Of a stretch of DNA of 64,000 nucleotides, positions 20,221 to 29,246 are shown piece after piece. The stretch comes from DASWJZ01 sp963792885 (GTDB taxonomy: Bacteria > Pseudomonadota > Alphaproteobacteria > Rhizobiales > Afifellaceae). The translations under genes were made by a program, and so were the position numbers. The notes beneath the pieces were generated by a model. The model searched no databases. It was not told the DNA's origin and saw only the letters and a program-made list of their open reading frames with translations. How positions within the stretch are numbered: the stretch's first letter is position 1; every line of letters starts with the position of its first letter. Where the stretch lies: positions 46,080 through 110,079 of the forward strand of contig CAWBXX010000005.1 of assembly GCA_963792885.1 (NCBI GenBank), written 5' to 3'.

Positions 20221-20868
20221 TCAGTCGGCCTCGGCGGCCACGAGCTTCTCCACCTCAGGCAACATCCCGCTGACGATCCGTGCGACGCCGGCTTTGTTCG
20301 GATGCATGCCGTCGTCCTGATTGAGCGATGGATCGGTCGCGACTCCCGCGAGGAAGAACGGATAGAGCGTCACGCCGTATTCGGTGGCGAGCGCAGGATA
20401 GATCGCGTCGAATGCCTTGGCGTAGCCGTTGCCGAGATTGCGCGGCGCGAGCATGCCGGCGAGAAGCACCGTCTGCCCGCGCGCTTTCAGCTTCGCGAGA
20501 ATCTCCGACAGCGTCTTCTTCGTGAGCGCGGGGTCGATGCCGCGAAGCGCGTCGTTCGCGCCAAGCTCCACGATGACGATGTTCGCTTCCGCCGGCACCG
20601 ACCATTCGAGCCGCGCGAGCCCGTCGGCGGCCGTATCGCCGGAGACGCCGGCATTGGCGACCGTCACGTCGTAGCCCTTCGCCTTGAGCGCTGCTTCGAG
20701 CTGCTCGGGGAAGGATTCGCCCGGAAGCACGCCGTAGCCCGCCGTAAGGCTGTCGCCGAAAGCCACGATCGCGACCGGCTTCGCGGCTGCCGGCAGCGTC
20801 GCCGCCACGAGAAGCGCTGCCGCGAGCGCGGCAAGCCGTGCGACGAAGGGTGTTTTGGACTTCTTCAT
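20221..20868 (-). CDS. tesA: Arylesterase / acyl-CoA thioesterase, SGNH hydrolase
   Basis: 215 residues with a signal peptide (ARLAALAAALLVAATLPAAA). SGNH blocks: I GDSLTAGYG (nucleophile Ser), II AGVSGDT, III GANDALRG, V DGMHPNKAG (Asp/His). A periplasmic esterase/lysophospholipase like TesA. It is divergent from the ybbA-ybbP transporter genes, as in E. coli, separated by about 45 bases that must hold both promoters. Confidence 0.93.
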   Translation of the reverse strand: MKKSKTPFVARLAALAAALLVAATLPAAAKPVAIVAFGDSLTAGYGVLPGESFPEQLEAALKAKGYDVTVANAGVSGDTAADGLARLEWSVPAEANIVIVELGANDALRGIDPALTKKTLSEILAKLKARGQTVLLAGMLAPRNLGNGYAKAFDAIYPALATEYGVTLYPFFLAGVATDPSLNQDDGMHPNKAGVARIVSGMLPEVEKLVAAEAD

Positions 20869-20913
20869 CCGCTACCCATATGCCGAATTCCGCGTCTCAT
20901 ATAGGCGGCCCCC

Positions 20914-21630
20914 TTGAACGAAGCAGTGAACGAACCCGTCATCCTTCTCGACAAGGTCGATCTGACGCTTGGGACGGGTCCGGCCCGCGTGCATGTGCTC
21001 CGCGGCGTGGATTTTGCCGTCGGCCGCGGCGAGAGCCTCGGCCTCGTCGGCCCCTCAGGCTCGGGCAAGTCGACGCTTCTGATGGTGATCGCGGGCCTCG
21101 AGCGGATCGACAGCGGCCGCGTCGTGGTCGCCGGGCAGGACTATGCCGGGCTCGACGAGGATGCGCTCGCCCGCTTCCGCGGCGGCGCGATCGGCTTCGT
21201 GTTCCAGGCCTTCCACCTGATGCAGACGATGACGGCGCTCGAGAACGTCGCCGTCCCGATGGAGCTTGCCGGAGCGCCCGACGCCTTCGACCGCGCCCGC
21301 ACAGTGCTCGGCCACGTCGGTCTCGGCGAGCGGCTCTCGCATTATCCGGCGCAGCTTTCCGGCGGCGAGCAGCAGCGCGTGGCGATCGCCCGCGCGCTTG
21401 CCATCGAGCCGGCGATCCTGATCGCCGACGAGCCAACCGGGAATCTCGACGGGGCGACCGGCGGAGAGATCGCCGACCTGCTCTTCTCCGCTGTCGCGGA
21501 GCGCGACACGACGCTGGTGCTTGTCACCCATGACGCAGGCCTTGCGGCGCGCTGCGACCGCACCGTCGGAATCGCGGCGGGTCGCATCCAGGCGGACGCC
21601 GCGCCGCTCCGTAAGGCTGCCGCCTCATGA
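20914..21630 (+). CDS. ybbA: ABC transporter ATP-binding protein, YbbA/LolD-like
   Basis: 238 residues. Walker A GPSGSGKSTLLMVI, Q-loop FVFQAFHLMQTM, signature LSGGEQQRVAIARAL, Walker B AILIADEPTGNLDG. This is the MacB/LolD-type ATPase that pairs with FtsX-like permeases. Apparent TTG start at 20914, with a possible GTG at 20926. Its end overlaps the permease gene by four bases. Confidence 0.9.
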   Translation: MNEAVNEPVILLDKVDLTLGTGPARVHVLRGVDFAVGRGESLGLVGPSGSGKSTLLMVIAGLERIDSGRVVVAGQDYAGLDEDALARFRGGAIGFVFQAFHLMQTMTALENVAVPMELAGAPDAFDRARTVLGHVGLGERLSHYPAQLSGGEQQRVAIARALAIEPAILIADEPTGNLDGATGGEIADLLFSAVAERDTTLVLVTHDAGLAARCDRTVGIAAGRIQADAAPLRKAAAS

Positions 21631-24179
21631 GGCTGGCGGATACAGCGATCGCCTTTCGCCTCGCGCTCCGCGAGCTGCGCGGCGGGCTCTCCGGCTTCTA
21701 TGTCTTCGTCGCCTGCATCGCACTCGGCGTCGCCGCGATCGCCGGCGTAAATTCGGTCTCCCGTGCGCTGACGGAGGGAATCTCTTCCGAGGGCCGCGTT
21801 ATCCTCGGCGGCGACATCGCCTTCTCCTTCGTGCATCGCGAAGCGTCTCCGGACGAGATGCATTTCTTCGAATCGAAGGGTGAGGTTGGAACCGTCGCCT
21901 CGATGCGCGCGATGATGCGAACCGCCGACGAGTCCCGCAGCACGCTTGTCGAGCTGAGAGCCGTCGACCCCACCTATCCGCATGGCGGAACGCTGCAGCT
22001 CGAAGACGGCTCGACCGATGGCCAGGGCCTCATGGCTGCACAGGACGGCGTCTACGGAACGCTCGTCGCGCCGGAGCTGCTCGACCGCCTCCACGCCAAG
22101 GTGGGCGACCGTCTTCTGCTCGGCACCGAGACGCTCCAGATCCGCGGCGTGATCCGCTCTGAGCCCGACCGGCTTTCGAGCGGGCTCGGCTTCGGCCCGC
22201 GCGTGCTCGTCTCGCTCGATGCGCTCAAGGCGTCGGGACTCGTCCGACCCGGAAGCCTCGTCACCTGGACTTATCGGCTCAGGCTTCCCGACGGCGCGAA
22301 CGACCTCGCCGCGATCCAGACACTCAGAACGGAGGCGGATGCGGCGTTTCCCTCCGCCGGCTGGAACGTACGCTCGCGCGACGACGCTGCGCCGAGCCTG
22401 AAGCGCAGCATCGAACGTTTCTCGCAGTTCCTGACCCTCGTCGGGCTGACCGCGCTCGTGGTCGGCGGCGTCGGCGTCGCCAACGCCGTGTCGAGCTTCG
22501 TCGATCTGAAGCGCCCGGCGATCGCCACGCTGAAATGCCTCGGCGCGCGGAACGGCGTCGTCTTCCAGATCTATCTGATCCAGATCCTGCTGCTCGCATG
22601 CCTCGGCATCGCGCTCGGTCTCGTCGTAGGGGCTACCCTCCCCTTCCTCGCCAAGGCGGCGCTCGCCGATCTGGTGCCGGTCTCGGCTGTCAGGGTCTAT
22701 CCGCTCGAGCTCGGGTTCGCCGTCGTCTACGGCCTTCTCGTGACGCTCGGCTTCGCGCTCGGGCCGCTCGGACGGGCACGACAGTTGCCCGCGTCGAGCC
22801 TTTTCGCCGACCGCGCCATACACGCGCCGCAGCAGCCGCCGCTCCCCTATCGCCTCGCGCAGGCGGCGGCTCTCGTCGCGCTCGCCGCGCTTGCGATACG
22901 GCTCGCTGGCGATCGCCATCTCTCGCTCTTCTATATCGGCGCAGTGATCGGCGCCTTCGTCGTGCTGAGGGTGGTCGCGATCGCCATCATGGCCGCCGCG
23001 CGACGCCTCGGTACGGTGCGCGGAACGGCGCTCCGCCTCGCCGTCCGCAACGTGCATCGCCCCGGCGCACTGACGCCGAGCGTCGTGCTGTCGCTCGGGC
23101 TTGGGCTGACGCTTCTCGTCAGCCTGGCGTTGATCGACAGCAATCTTCGCGGCCAGCTCTCCGGCGCGATCACCGAGAAGGCGCCGTCCTTCTTCTTCAT
23201 CGACATCCAGAACAGCGAGCGCGACGGCTTCGTCAGCCTGATCGAGAGAGTCGCCCCAGGCGGCGTGATCGATACCGTGCCGATGCTGCGCGGCCGGATC
23301 GACGCGGTGAACGGAACGCCGACGGCCGCGCTCGTCGACACGGGGCGAACGAGCTGGGCGCTCCGCGGCGACCGCGGGCTGACCTACGCGGACGCGCTGC
23401 CGCCGAACTCGACCCTTGCTGCCGGCGAATGGTGGCCCAAGGACTACGAGGGCGAGCCTCTCGTCTCGCTCGAAAAGGAGATCGCCGACGATCTCGGCCT
23501 CAAGATCGGCGACACGATCACCGTCAACGTGCTCGGCCGCGACGTCACTGCGAAGATCGCCAACCTTCGCGTGCTCGAATGGGAGTCGCTTTCCATCAAT
23601 TTCGTGATGGTCTTTTCGCCGAACACGCTGCGGAGCGCGCCGCACACCTACCTGGCGACGCTAAAGCTTCCGCCTGGCGCCGGGCGCGACGCCGAGCGCG
23701 CAGTGCTCTCGGCCGTCACGAAGGCCTATCCGGAAGTCACCTCGATCAGCGTCCGCGACGCGATCGATTCCGTCAACGCCATCGTCGCCGACCTGGCGCT
23801 TGCCGTCCGCGTGGCGGCGTCACTGGCGCTCGTGGTGTCGATGCTGGTGCTCGGCGGCGCGCTTGCCGCGGGCCACCGCCAGCGCCGTCAGGACGCCGTG
23901 ATCCTGAAGACGCTCGGCGCGACGCGGCCCGTGCTTCTTTCCGCCTTCTCGCTCGAATACGGGCTGCTCGGTCTGGCAACGGCACTCTTTGCGCTTGCCG
24001 CGGGAACGGCGGCCGCCTGGTACGTCGTGACCCGCGTGATGGAGATGGAGTTCACCATCTATCCGAGCGTCGCGGCGACGGCAGCCGCCACGGCGCTCGC
24101 CGTGACGCTGGGGTTGGGCCTTGCCGGCACCTGGCGGATTCTTTCGGTGAAGCCTGCGCCGTTCCTTAAGAACCTCTGA
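21627..24179 (+). CDS. ybbP: FtsX-like permease, YbbP family
   Basis: 850-residue membrane protein with an N-terminal helix (FYVFVACIALGVAAIAGVN), a large periplasmic MacB-like domain, and two FtsX-type three/four-helix modules (around residues 265-450 and 710-840). The ten-segment layout with two permease modules is typical of YbbP. With YbbA it forms a mechanotransmission-type ABC complex; the substrate is unproved. Intact over 2.5 kb. Confidence 0.9.
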   Translation: MRLADTAIAFRLALRELRGGLSGFYVFVACIALGVAAIAGVNSVSRALTEGISSEGRVILGGDIAFSFVHREASPDEMHFFESKGEVGTVASMRAMMRTADESRSTLVELRAVDPTYPHGGTLQLEDGSTDGQGLMAAQDGVYGTLVAPELLDRLHAKVGDRLLLGTETLQIRGVIRSEPDRLSSGLGFGPRVLVSLDALKASGLVRPGSLVTWTYRLRLPDGANDLAAIQTLRTEADAAFPSAGWNVRSRDDAAPSLKRSIERFSQFLTLVGLTALVVGGVGVANAVSSFVDLKRPAIATLKCLGARNGVVFQIYLIQILLLACLGIALGLVVGATLPFLAKAALADLVPVSAVRVYPLELGFAVVYGLLVTLGFALGPLGRARQLPASSLFADRAIHAPQQPPLPYRLAQAAALVALAALAIRLAGDRHLSLFYIGAVIGAFVVLRVVAIAIMAAARRLGTVRGTALRLAVRNVHRPGALTPSVVLSLGLGLTLLVSLALIDSNLRGQLSGAITEKAPSFFFIDIQNSERDGFVSLIERVAPGGVIDTVPMLRGRIDAVNGTPTAALVDTGRTSWALRGDRGLTYADALPPNSTLAAGEWWPKDYEGEPLVSLEKEIADDLGLKIGDTITVNVLGRDVTAKIANLRVLEWESLSINFVMVFSPNTLRSAPHTYLATLKLPPGAGRDAERAVLSAVTKAYPEVTSISVRDAIDSVNAIVADLALAVRVAASLALVVSMLVLGGALAAGHRQRRQDAVILKTLGATRPVLLSAFSLEYGLLGLATALFALAAGTAAAWYVVTRVMEMEFTIYPSVAATAAATALAVTLGLGLAGTWRILSVKPAPFLKNL

Positions 24180-24309
24180 AATCGCGGCATTAAAATCCCG
24201 TAAGGTTGGCGGTTTTCACGGCAAAGGGTTGTGTGTCCCGCCGCAGATCGCCATATTCCGCGCGAGCGCCCTCAAAGGGTTGGGGCAACGCCTTACGGAG
24301 GAATTTCCA

Positions 24310-25061
24310 ATGGCTGAATTCGATCGGCGGTACCAGACTGCCGTTCGTGCCGGAGCCGGTGCACGGGCCGAGATCGACCAGGGCCTGCGCGCCTTCATGC
24401 TCGGCATCTACAACAACATGGCGATGGGCCTCGCGGTCACCGGCATCGTCGCCTACGGCGCGTTCATGGCGGCGGTCGATAAGACCGGCGCGCTCACAAG
24501 TTTCGGCAGCGCGATCTACACGAGCCCGCTTCGCTGGGTCATCATGCTCGCGCCGCTCGCCTTCGTCTTCGGCCTCTCGGCTGCCGTGCAGCGCATGCAG
24601 CCGGCGACGGCGCGCCTGGTCTTCCTCGCCTTCGCGGCGGTGATGGGCCTGTCGATGTCGTCGATCTTCCTGGTCTTCACCGGGACGAGCATCGCCCAGA
24701 CCTTCTTCGTGACGGCGGCCTCGTTCGGCGCGCTGAGCCTCTGGGGCTACACCACGAAGCGCGACATCTCCGGCTGGGGCTCGTTCCTGTTCATGGGCGT
24801 CATCGGTCTGGTGATCGCCATGATGGTGAATATCTTCCTCCACTCAGCGGCGATCCAGTTCGCGATCTCGGCGATCGGCGTGCTGATCTTCGCCGGCCTC
24901 ACCGCCTATGACACGCAGCGGCTGAAGAACACCTACGACTTCGTCGCGGGCGATCAGGTCGCGGCCGGCCGCGCCTCCATCATCGGAGCGCTGCAGCTCT
25001 ATCTCGACTTCATCAACCTCTTCATGTTCCTGCTGCGGTTCATGGGAACAACCGCAACTGA
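24310..25061 (+). CDS. Bax inhibitor-1 (YccA/YbhL) family membrane protein (frame broken at the end)
   Basis: About 250 residues with seven hydrophobic segments and the family signature GLTAYDTQRLKN near the C-terminus. GGAGG precedes the ATG at 24310. At about 25046 the frame is disturbed: the expected ending LLRFMGNRN-stop is obtained by removing two bases, giving a TGA at 25061; without that correction the frame runs on into the next gene. The intrinsic terminator directly after supports the corrected end. Confidence 0.9.
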
Positions 25062-25085
25062 CGGCAACGGACAGTCGAGACTTCA

Positions 25086-25115
25086 AACGCGGCGCTTCGG
25101 CGCCGCGTTTTTTTT
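25086..25115 (+). terminator. Strong intrinsic terminator after the Bax inhibitor gene
   Basis: AACGCGGCGC and GCGCCGCGTT form a perfect 10-bp stem capped by a TTCG tetraloop, followed by a run of T. It is 24 bases after the corrected stop. Confidence 0.92.
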
Positions 25116-25161
25116 GTGGCCCGCTCGACGCCGACTCGCGCGGCGCGATAAGCCGCTTCCG

Positions 25162-25700
25162 ATGCCGTCGAATTCCTACCTTCGCCCGACCGAGGAACGC
25201 GACCTCCCGCAGATCGCCGCGATCTATGCCGAGGCCGTGCTGAACGGCACCGCCTCCTACGAGATCGAGCCGCCAAGCCTCGAGGAGATGACGCGGCGCT
25301 GGCGCGAGCTCGCCGCCAAGGGCTATCCCGCATCTCGTCGCGGTCCGCGAGGAAGAGGTCCTCGGCTACGCCTATGCCGGCCCTTACCGCCCGCGCCCGG
25401 CCTATCGCTATTCGGTGGAGGACAGCATCTACATCGCACCCAAGCGCGCAGGGCTCCGGCGTCGGCCGCGCGCTTCTCGGCGCGCTGATCCGCATCTGCG
25501 AGCGGCAAGGCTTCCGCCAGATGATCGCGGTGATCGGCGGCGGCAAGGAGCATCCAGCCTCCGTCGGCCTTCACCTCGTGCTCGGCTTCCGCCAGATCGG
25601 CGTGATCGAGGGCTCCGGCTTCAAGCACGGCCGCTGGCTCGACACCGTGCTCATGCAGCGCGCGCTCGGGCCCGGAAAGACTACGCTTCCCGAGAGCTAG
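25162..25700 (+). CDS. GNAT N-acetyltransferase, phosphinothricin-acetyltransferase-like (frame broken)
   Basis: About 178 residues. Start MPSNSYLRPTEERDLPQIAAIYAEAVLNGTASYEIEPPS, typical of the PAT/YwnH-type acetyltransferases, with later motifs VEDSIYIAP, the acetyl-CoA loop GSGVGRALLGAL, and GFRQIGVIEGSGFKHGRWLDTV. Two single extra bases, near 25330 and 25448, shift the frame. The corrected protein is full length, so it is probably functional. Substrate not determinable. Confidence 0.82.
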
Positions 25701-25707
25701 AGACGCC

Positions 25708-26136
25708 TCAGCCGCCGTCCGCGACGAGACCCGCCGCCGCGATCCCTGCGGCGGCCGCCGCCTCGTCGTTGTCGGAGGTGTCACCCGACACGCCAACCGC
25801 GCCCAGCACCGCGCCATCCGCGTCCCTGATCAGCACCCCGCCTGCGCCCGGAATGAGAGCGCCACCAACCGCATGCGCCGCGCCAGCGAAGAAATGCGGG
25901 CGATCGATCGCCATCTTCTCCAGCATCCGCGAGCCGACATTGAAGGCGAGCGCGCCATGCGCCTTGGCATAGGCGACTTCAAAGCGTCTCAGGCTCGTGC
26001 CGTCCTCGCTCGCCACGGCGATGACCGCGCCCCGCGCATCGAGCACGACGATCGAGAGCGGCTTGATGCCGGCGCTCCGCGCATGCGCGAGGCCTTCGTC
26101 CACGATGGTCTGGGCGGCTTTCAGCGTAAGGGACAT
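25708..26136 (-). CDS. GlcG/HbpS-type haem-degrading domain protein (DUF336)
   Basis: 142 residues, starting MSLTLKAAQTIVDEGLAHARSAG. The family block GGALIPGAGGVLIRDADGAVLGAVGVSGDTSDNDEAAAAAGI is near-consensus for DUF336. Members include GlcG of the glycolate locus and HbpS; some bind haem, but the role here is unknown. Faces the acetyltransferase gene convergently with a gap of seven bases. Confidence 0.85.
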   Translation of the reverse strand: MSLTLKAAQTIVDEGLAHARSAGIKPLSIVVLDARGAVIAVASEDGTSLRRFEVAYAKAHGALAFNVGSRMLEKMAIDRPHFFAGAAHAVGGALIPGAGGVLIRDADGAVLGAVGVSGDTSDNDEAAAAAGIAAAGLVADGG

Positions 26137-26227
26137 CGGCTGAGCTCCCGATGGGAAGTGACAATGGAAAATGGGCTGGCGGCCGCAGGGACCGCGAGGA
26201 GAATAGCCGGGCGGACTCCGACGAAAC

Positions 26228-26601
26228 CTAGGCGCGGACGAGCGAGAGGCTTGCGGCTTGTCGAGAATCTTGAGCACGCCGGCGATCTCGTGGCCGCGCT
26301 TCAGGATCAGGCCGCTCGCAGCGACGATGCGGTAGGCGCCCTGCTTGCGCGCCAGCGCCGGGACTTTCTCGACCCGGAACATCGGCATTTCGCTGGCGCG
26401 CCTGAAGATCGAGAACACGGCGCGATCGGTGAGGTGGTCGATAGCGTAGTCGCGCCACTCGCCTTCGGCGACCTTGCGCCCATAGACTCGGAGGATGGCG
26501 TCGAGCTCTCTTCTGTCGAAGGACACCCGCTGAAACGCGGACGGACGGACATTCGAGGCGGCCCGCCGTCCGCCGAAAGACCAGTCTTCACTCTCGCTCA
26601 A
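26228..26601 (-). CDS. DUF2794 family protein (frame broken at the end)
   Basis: About 124 residues, matching the Rhizobiales-wide DUF2794 family: VSFDRRELDAILRVYGRKVAEGEWRDYAIDHL, then AVFSIFRRASEMPMFRVEK, LARKQGAYRIVAASGLILKRG and HEIAGVLKILD. The start is probably the TTG at 26601 (LSESEDWSF) behind AAGGGAGG rather than the ATG at 26631. Near 26255 a frame disturbance is needed to reach the expected ending LSLVRA-stop at 26228. Function unknown. Confidence 0.8.
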
Positions 26602-26757
26602 TCGCGCCTCCCTTCGCGTTAAAGGGAGCATAGCGCGAAAGCGCCGGGCTGCGGCAACATTTCATTGACCGGAGCGAAGGCGTCGGAATCCAAGCGCTTG
26701 GGCAATTCCACAATGATGCCCCGATTCAGCCTTTCGCGCGCCATCCTGCCTGTCGAT

Positions 26758-26901
26758 CTTTCGATCGTTGCCTCAGGCTCGGCAACGAAAGGCGGCGGAA
26801 ATCCAGCCCCCAGCCCCCAACGTCTTTCGGCCGGGAAGTTCAGTACGGTTCAATCCCCCAGAGGTACATTCCCTAGGCCGGCCCAATGGGCCGGCCTTTT
26901 T
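26758..26901 (+). ncRNA. Candidate small RNA ending in an intrinsic terminator
   Basis: The 425 bases between DUF2794 and thpR hold no convincing gene, yet contain a hairpin at 26758-26791 (CTTTCG..GTTGCC against GGCAACGAAAG with a 3-base bulge) and a strong terminator at 26875-26901. No gene on the plus strand precedes the terminator, so a non-coding transcript is the simplest reading. No known RNA family is recognised. Confidence 0.35.
26875..26901 (+). terminator. Intrinsic terminator without an upstream gene
   Basis: AGGCCGGCCC and GGGCCGGCCT form a perfect 10-bp stem with an AAT loop, followed by a run of T. It would end plus-strand transcription entering from 26.6-26.9 kb. Confidence 0.85.
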
Positions 26902-27026
26902 CGTTGATTTTCAGCCTCCCGGGGCTGCCCTGCTTCTCCCCGCTTGAGCCCTTTCGGCCGCACTTCAACAGCGCGCGGAGCGGCTAGTATTCTCTGCCGT
27001 AGAAGCGTGATTCGAAGGGGGCCGGG

Positions 27027-27563
27027 ATGCCGCGTCTTTTCACCGCTTTGGAAATCCCCTCTTCTATCGCCTTCCAGCTCTCGCTGCTTCGCGGCGGCCT
27101 TCCCGGCGCGCGCTGGATCGACCCGGAGAACTACCACATCACACTGCGCTTCATCGGCGACATCGACCCGCGGACAGCCGACGAGGTCGAGCGCGCGCTG
27201 ATGCGGGTCGACCGGCCGAGCTTCGAGCTGTCGCTCTCCGGCCTCGACGCGTTCGGGGGCAAGAAGCCGCATTCGATCGTCGCCTGCGCGAAGATTTCGC
27301 CGGCGCTGAGGGACCTGCAGGCGGAGCACGAGCGCATCATCCAGCGGATCGGGCTTGAGCCGGAGCGGCGAAAGTTCCGCCCGCATGTGACGCTCGCGCG
27401 GATACGCGGGGCGGCGGAGTTCGACGCGGCGAACTATCTGGCGCTTCGCGGCGATTTCCGCACCATGCCCTTCCCTGTCGGCCGCTTCGTGCTTCTCTCC
27501 TCTCGCGCCTCGAAGGGCGGCGGGCCCTACATCATGGAGGAGGCCTATCCGCTGGCGGCATAG
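27027..27563 (+). CDS. thpR: RNA 2',3'-cyclic phosphodiesterase
   Basis: 178-residue 2H phosphoesterase (LigT/ThpR). Both catalytic H-x-T motifs are present: YHITLRFIG and PHVTLARI. The start MPRLFTALEIP matches the usual (R)LFxAxxxP opening. It acts on RNA 2',3'-cyclic phosphate ends in vitro; cellular role uncertain. Converges on imuB. Confidence 0.9.
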   Translation: MPRLFTALEIPSSIAFQLSLLRGGLPGARWIDPENYHITLRFIGDIDPRTADEVERALMRVDRPSFELSLSGLDAFGGKKPHSIVACAKISPALRDLQAEHERIIQRIGLEPERRKFRPHVTLARIRGAAEFDAANYLALRGDFRTMPFPVGRFVLLSSRASKGGGPYIMEEAYPLAA

Positions 27564-27572
27564 GCAAGGCGT

Positions 27573-29246
27573 CTACGCGAAGAGTCCGTGCACATACCAG
27601 AGCGGGCTCGCCGTCTCGCGGCCGTAGAGGCCTTCGCGGAAGAGCCAGTAGCGGCGGCCGCTCTGATCCTCCACGCGGAAATAATCGCGCGTCAGCCGCC
27701 CGCGATCTTCCACCCGCCACCATTCCGGCGCGATGCGCTCCGGCCCCTCGGCGCGCAGAACCTCGTGCACGACGCGGCGCCAGCGAAAGCGAAGCGGCGG
27801 GCCCTCCGGCACCTCGGCCAGCACCTCAACGGGCTCAGGCTGCTGGAAGAGCCGAAGCGGGCGATCAGGCGGCGTCTCGACCTGTTCCGCCTCCTTCCCA
27901 AAGTCTGCTTCCGCTTCGCGTTGCAAACTTCGGTCTCCCCTCGAAGGGGAGGTTGCTAAAGCCGCCGATTGGACCAGCGGCCGTGCCTCGACGGCGCGCT
28001 CGGGGATATGCGTGTCGAGCGGCTCGAAGCGCGTGATGCGCCCCGTCCCGAGACGAGCACCGAGGCGGTCGTAGAGGCGCGAAAGGCCGGCGCTCTCGTT
28101 TTCCGCGCCGGAAAGATCGATCTGCGCCGCGTCGAGCGGCTCGGCGCGGATGACCGCAAGGCGCACCATGTCGAAGCCGAAGCCGGCGTCCCAGTCGGAG
28201 CCGAGCGCCGAGAGCCGCTCGGAAAAAAGCGCCGCCACCTCTTCCGCTTCGCGCACCGGCGACGCCGTGCCGACCGAAGCGCGGGAAACCGCGCCGTCGG
28301 TGCGGAAGAAGGCGACTTCGAGAAAACGCGCGCCGAGCCCGTGCCGCTCAAGCGCCGGCGCAAGCGTCGCGGCGAGCGAGGCCACCGTCCCAAGCAGCGA
28401 GGCCTCATCGACGACCGGCTCGGCGAAGCGGCGTTCGGCGGAAAGCTGCGGCGCCGGGCGGCGTGGCGACAGCACCTCGTCGAGGCGGCCGAGCGCCTGG
28501 TCGAGACGGGTGACGAGGCCGATGCCGAAGCGGGCGGCAAGCGGCGCGCGCGGCTTGCCGATCAGTTGCCCGATCCGCTTCAGCCCGAGCCGATCGAGGA
28601 GCGCTTCCACCTCCACATCGATCCGAAGCGCCGCCACCGGCAACTCGCCTATCGCTTCCGCCTCTTCGCCAGCCGGAATCCGTCCGCCCCTGCCGTAGCG
28701 AGCGAGCGCCCAGGCAGCGCCAGCCGTCGAGGCAACGGCCGCACGCGCGAAAAAGCCCTGGCGCGCGAGCCGGTGGAGACAATCGGCGAGGAGCGCTGCC
28801 TCCCCGTCCCCGCCATCGTGGGCGAAGAGATGGGCGCAGCCGGAAATATCGAGGAAAAGACCGTTCGGCGGATCGAGCGCGACGAGCGGCGTATAGCGGT
28901 CCGCCCAGTCGGCGAGCGCGTCGAGAAGCGCACGGTCGGCCGCCTCGTCCGCCTCCACCACGAAAAGGTCGGGGACGGCGCCGCGCGCATCGGCAAGGCT
29001 CGTGCCGAGACGAATGCCGCGCTCTTCGGCGTTCGCGTCGACGGCGACCACGCGAAGCGCGTTCTTGATCTTCGCCGCGACTGCGAGCGGACGCCCCTCA
29101 GGAGGCGCGTCGGAAGCTATCCCGCGCCGTCTTTGACGGATGAGCCGGTCGGTCGAAAAGCGAGGCAGGAAGAGGCTCAAGATACGTGCGCCCCTCTCCG
29201 CTTTCGCTTCCCCGCCCGGCGCCCCGTTCAACAAAGCTTCGCTCAT
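27573..29246 (-). CDS. imuB: ImuB, Y-family polymerase-like SOS mutagenesis protein, with in-frame repeat insertion
   Basis: 557 residues. Y-family polymerase fold without the full acidic catalytic set: opening ILSLFLPRFSTDRL, then LFLDISGCAHLFAHDGGD and helix-hairpin-helix segments LDRLGLKRIGQLIGKPRAPLAARFG. ImuB links ImuA and DnaE2 to the sliding clamp in damage-induced mutagenesis. The C-terminus (YFRVEDQSGRRYWLFREGLY) is typical. Residues of about 430-452 come from a palindromic repeat translated in frame. Start at 29246, overlapping imuA by about 150 bases. No dnaE2 follows. Confidence 0.9.
   Translation of the reverse strand: MSEALLNGAPGGEAKAERGARILSLFLPRFSTDRLIRQRRRGIASDAPPEGRPLAVAAKIKNALRVVAVDANAEERGIRLGTSLADARGAVPDLFVVEADEAADRALLDALADWADRYTPLVALDPPNGLFLDISGCAHLFAHDGGDGEAALLADCLHRLARQGFFARAAVASTAGAAWALARYGRGGRIPAGEEAEAIGELPVAALRIDVEVEALLDRLGLKRIGQLIGKPRAPLAARFGIGLVTRLDQALGRLDEVLSPRRPAPQLSAERRFAEPVVDEASLLGTVASLAATLAPALERHGLGARFLEVAFFRTDGAVSRASVGTASPVREAEEVAALFSERLSALGSDWDAGFGFDMVRLAVIRAEPLDAAQIDLSGAENESAGLSRLYDRLGARLGTGRITRFEPLDTHIPERAVEARPLVQSAALATSPSRGDRSLQREAEADFGKEAEQVETPPDRPLRLFQQPEPVEVLAEVPEGPPLRFRWRRVVHEVLRAEGPERIAPEWWRVEDRGRLTRDYFRVEDQSGRRYWLFREGLYGRETASPLWYVHGLFA
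27890..27957. repeat. Palindromic repeat element inside imuB
   Basis: On the minus strand it reads CAACCTCCCCTTCGAGGGGAG, then ACCGAAGTTTGC and ends near GGGAAGGAGG. This matches the TAACCTCCCC-hairpin-GGTCGAA..GGGAGGGGG layout of the modules at 7.6-7.8 kb. Here it is translated in frame within imuB. Confidence 0.65.

Noticed and set aside
21342..23645. 767-codon minus-strand frame opposite ybbA-ybbP
   Set aside because: Charged repetitive translation with no family features; the plus strand holds two well-defined transporter genes.
24229..25488. Apparent fusion of a Bax-inhibitor protein to an acetyltransferase
   Set aside because: The join crosses a strong intrinsic terminator and arises from a two-base disturbance near 25046; correcting it separates the genes.
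28150..28698. Plus-strand frame within imuB
   Set aside because: Serine/arginine-rich shadow translation with no ribosome site.
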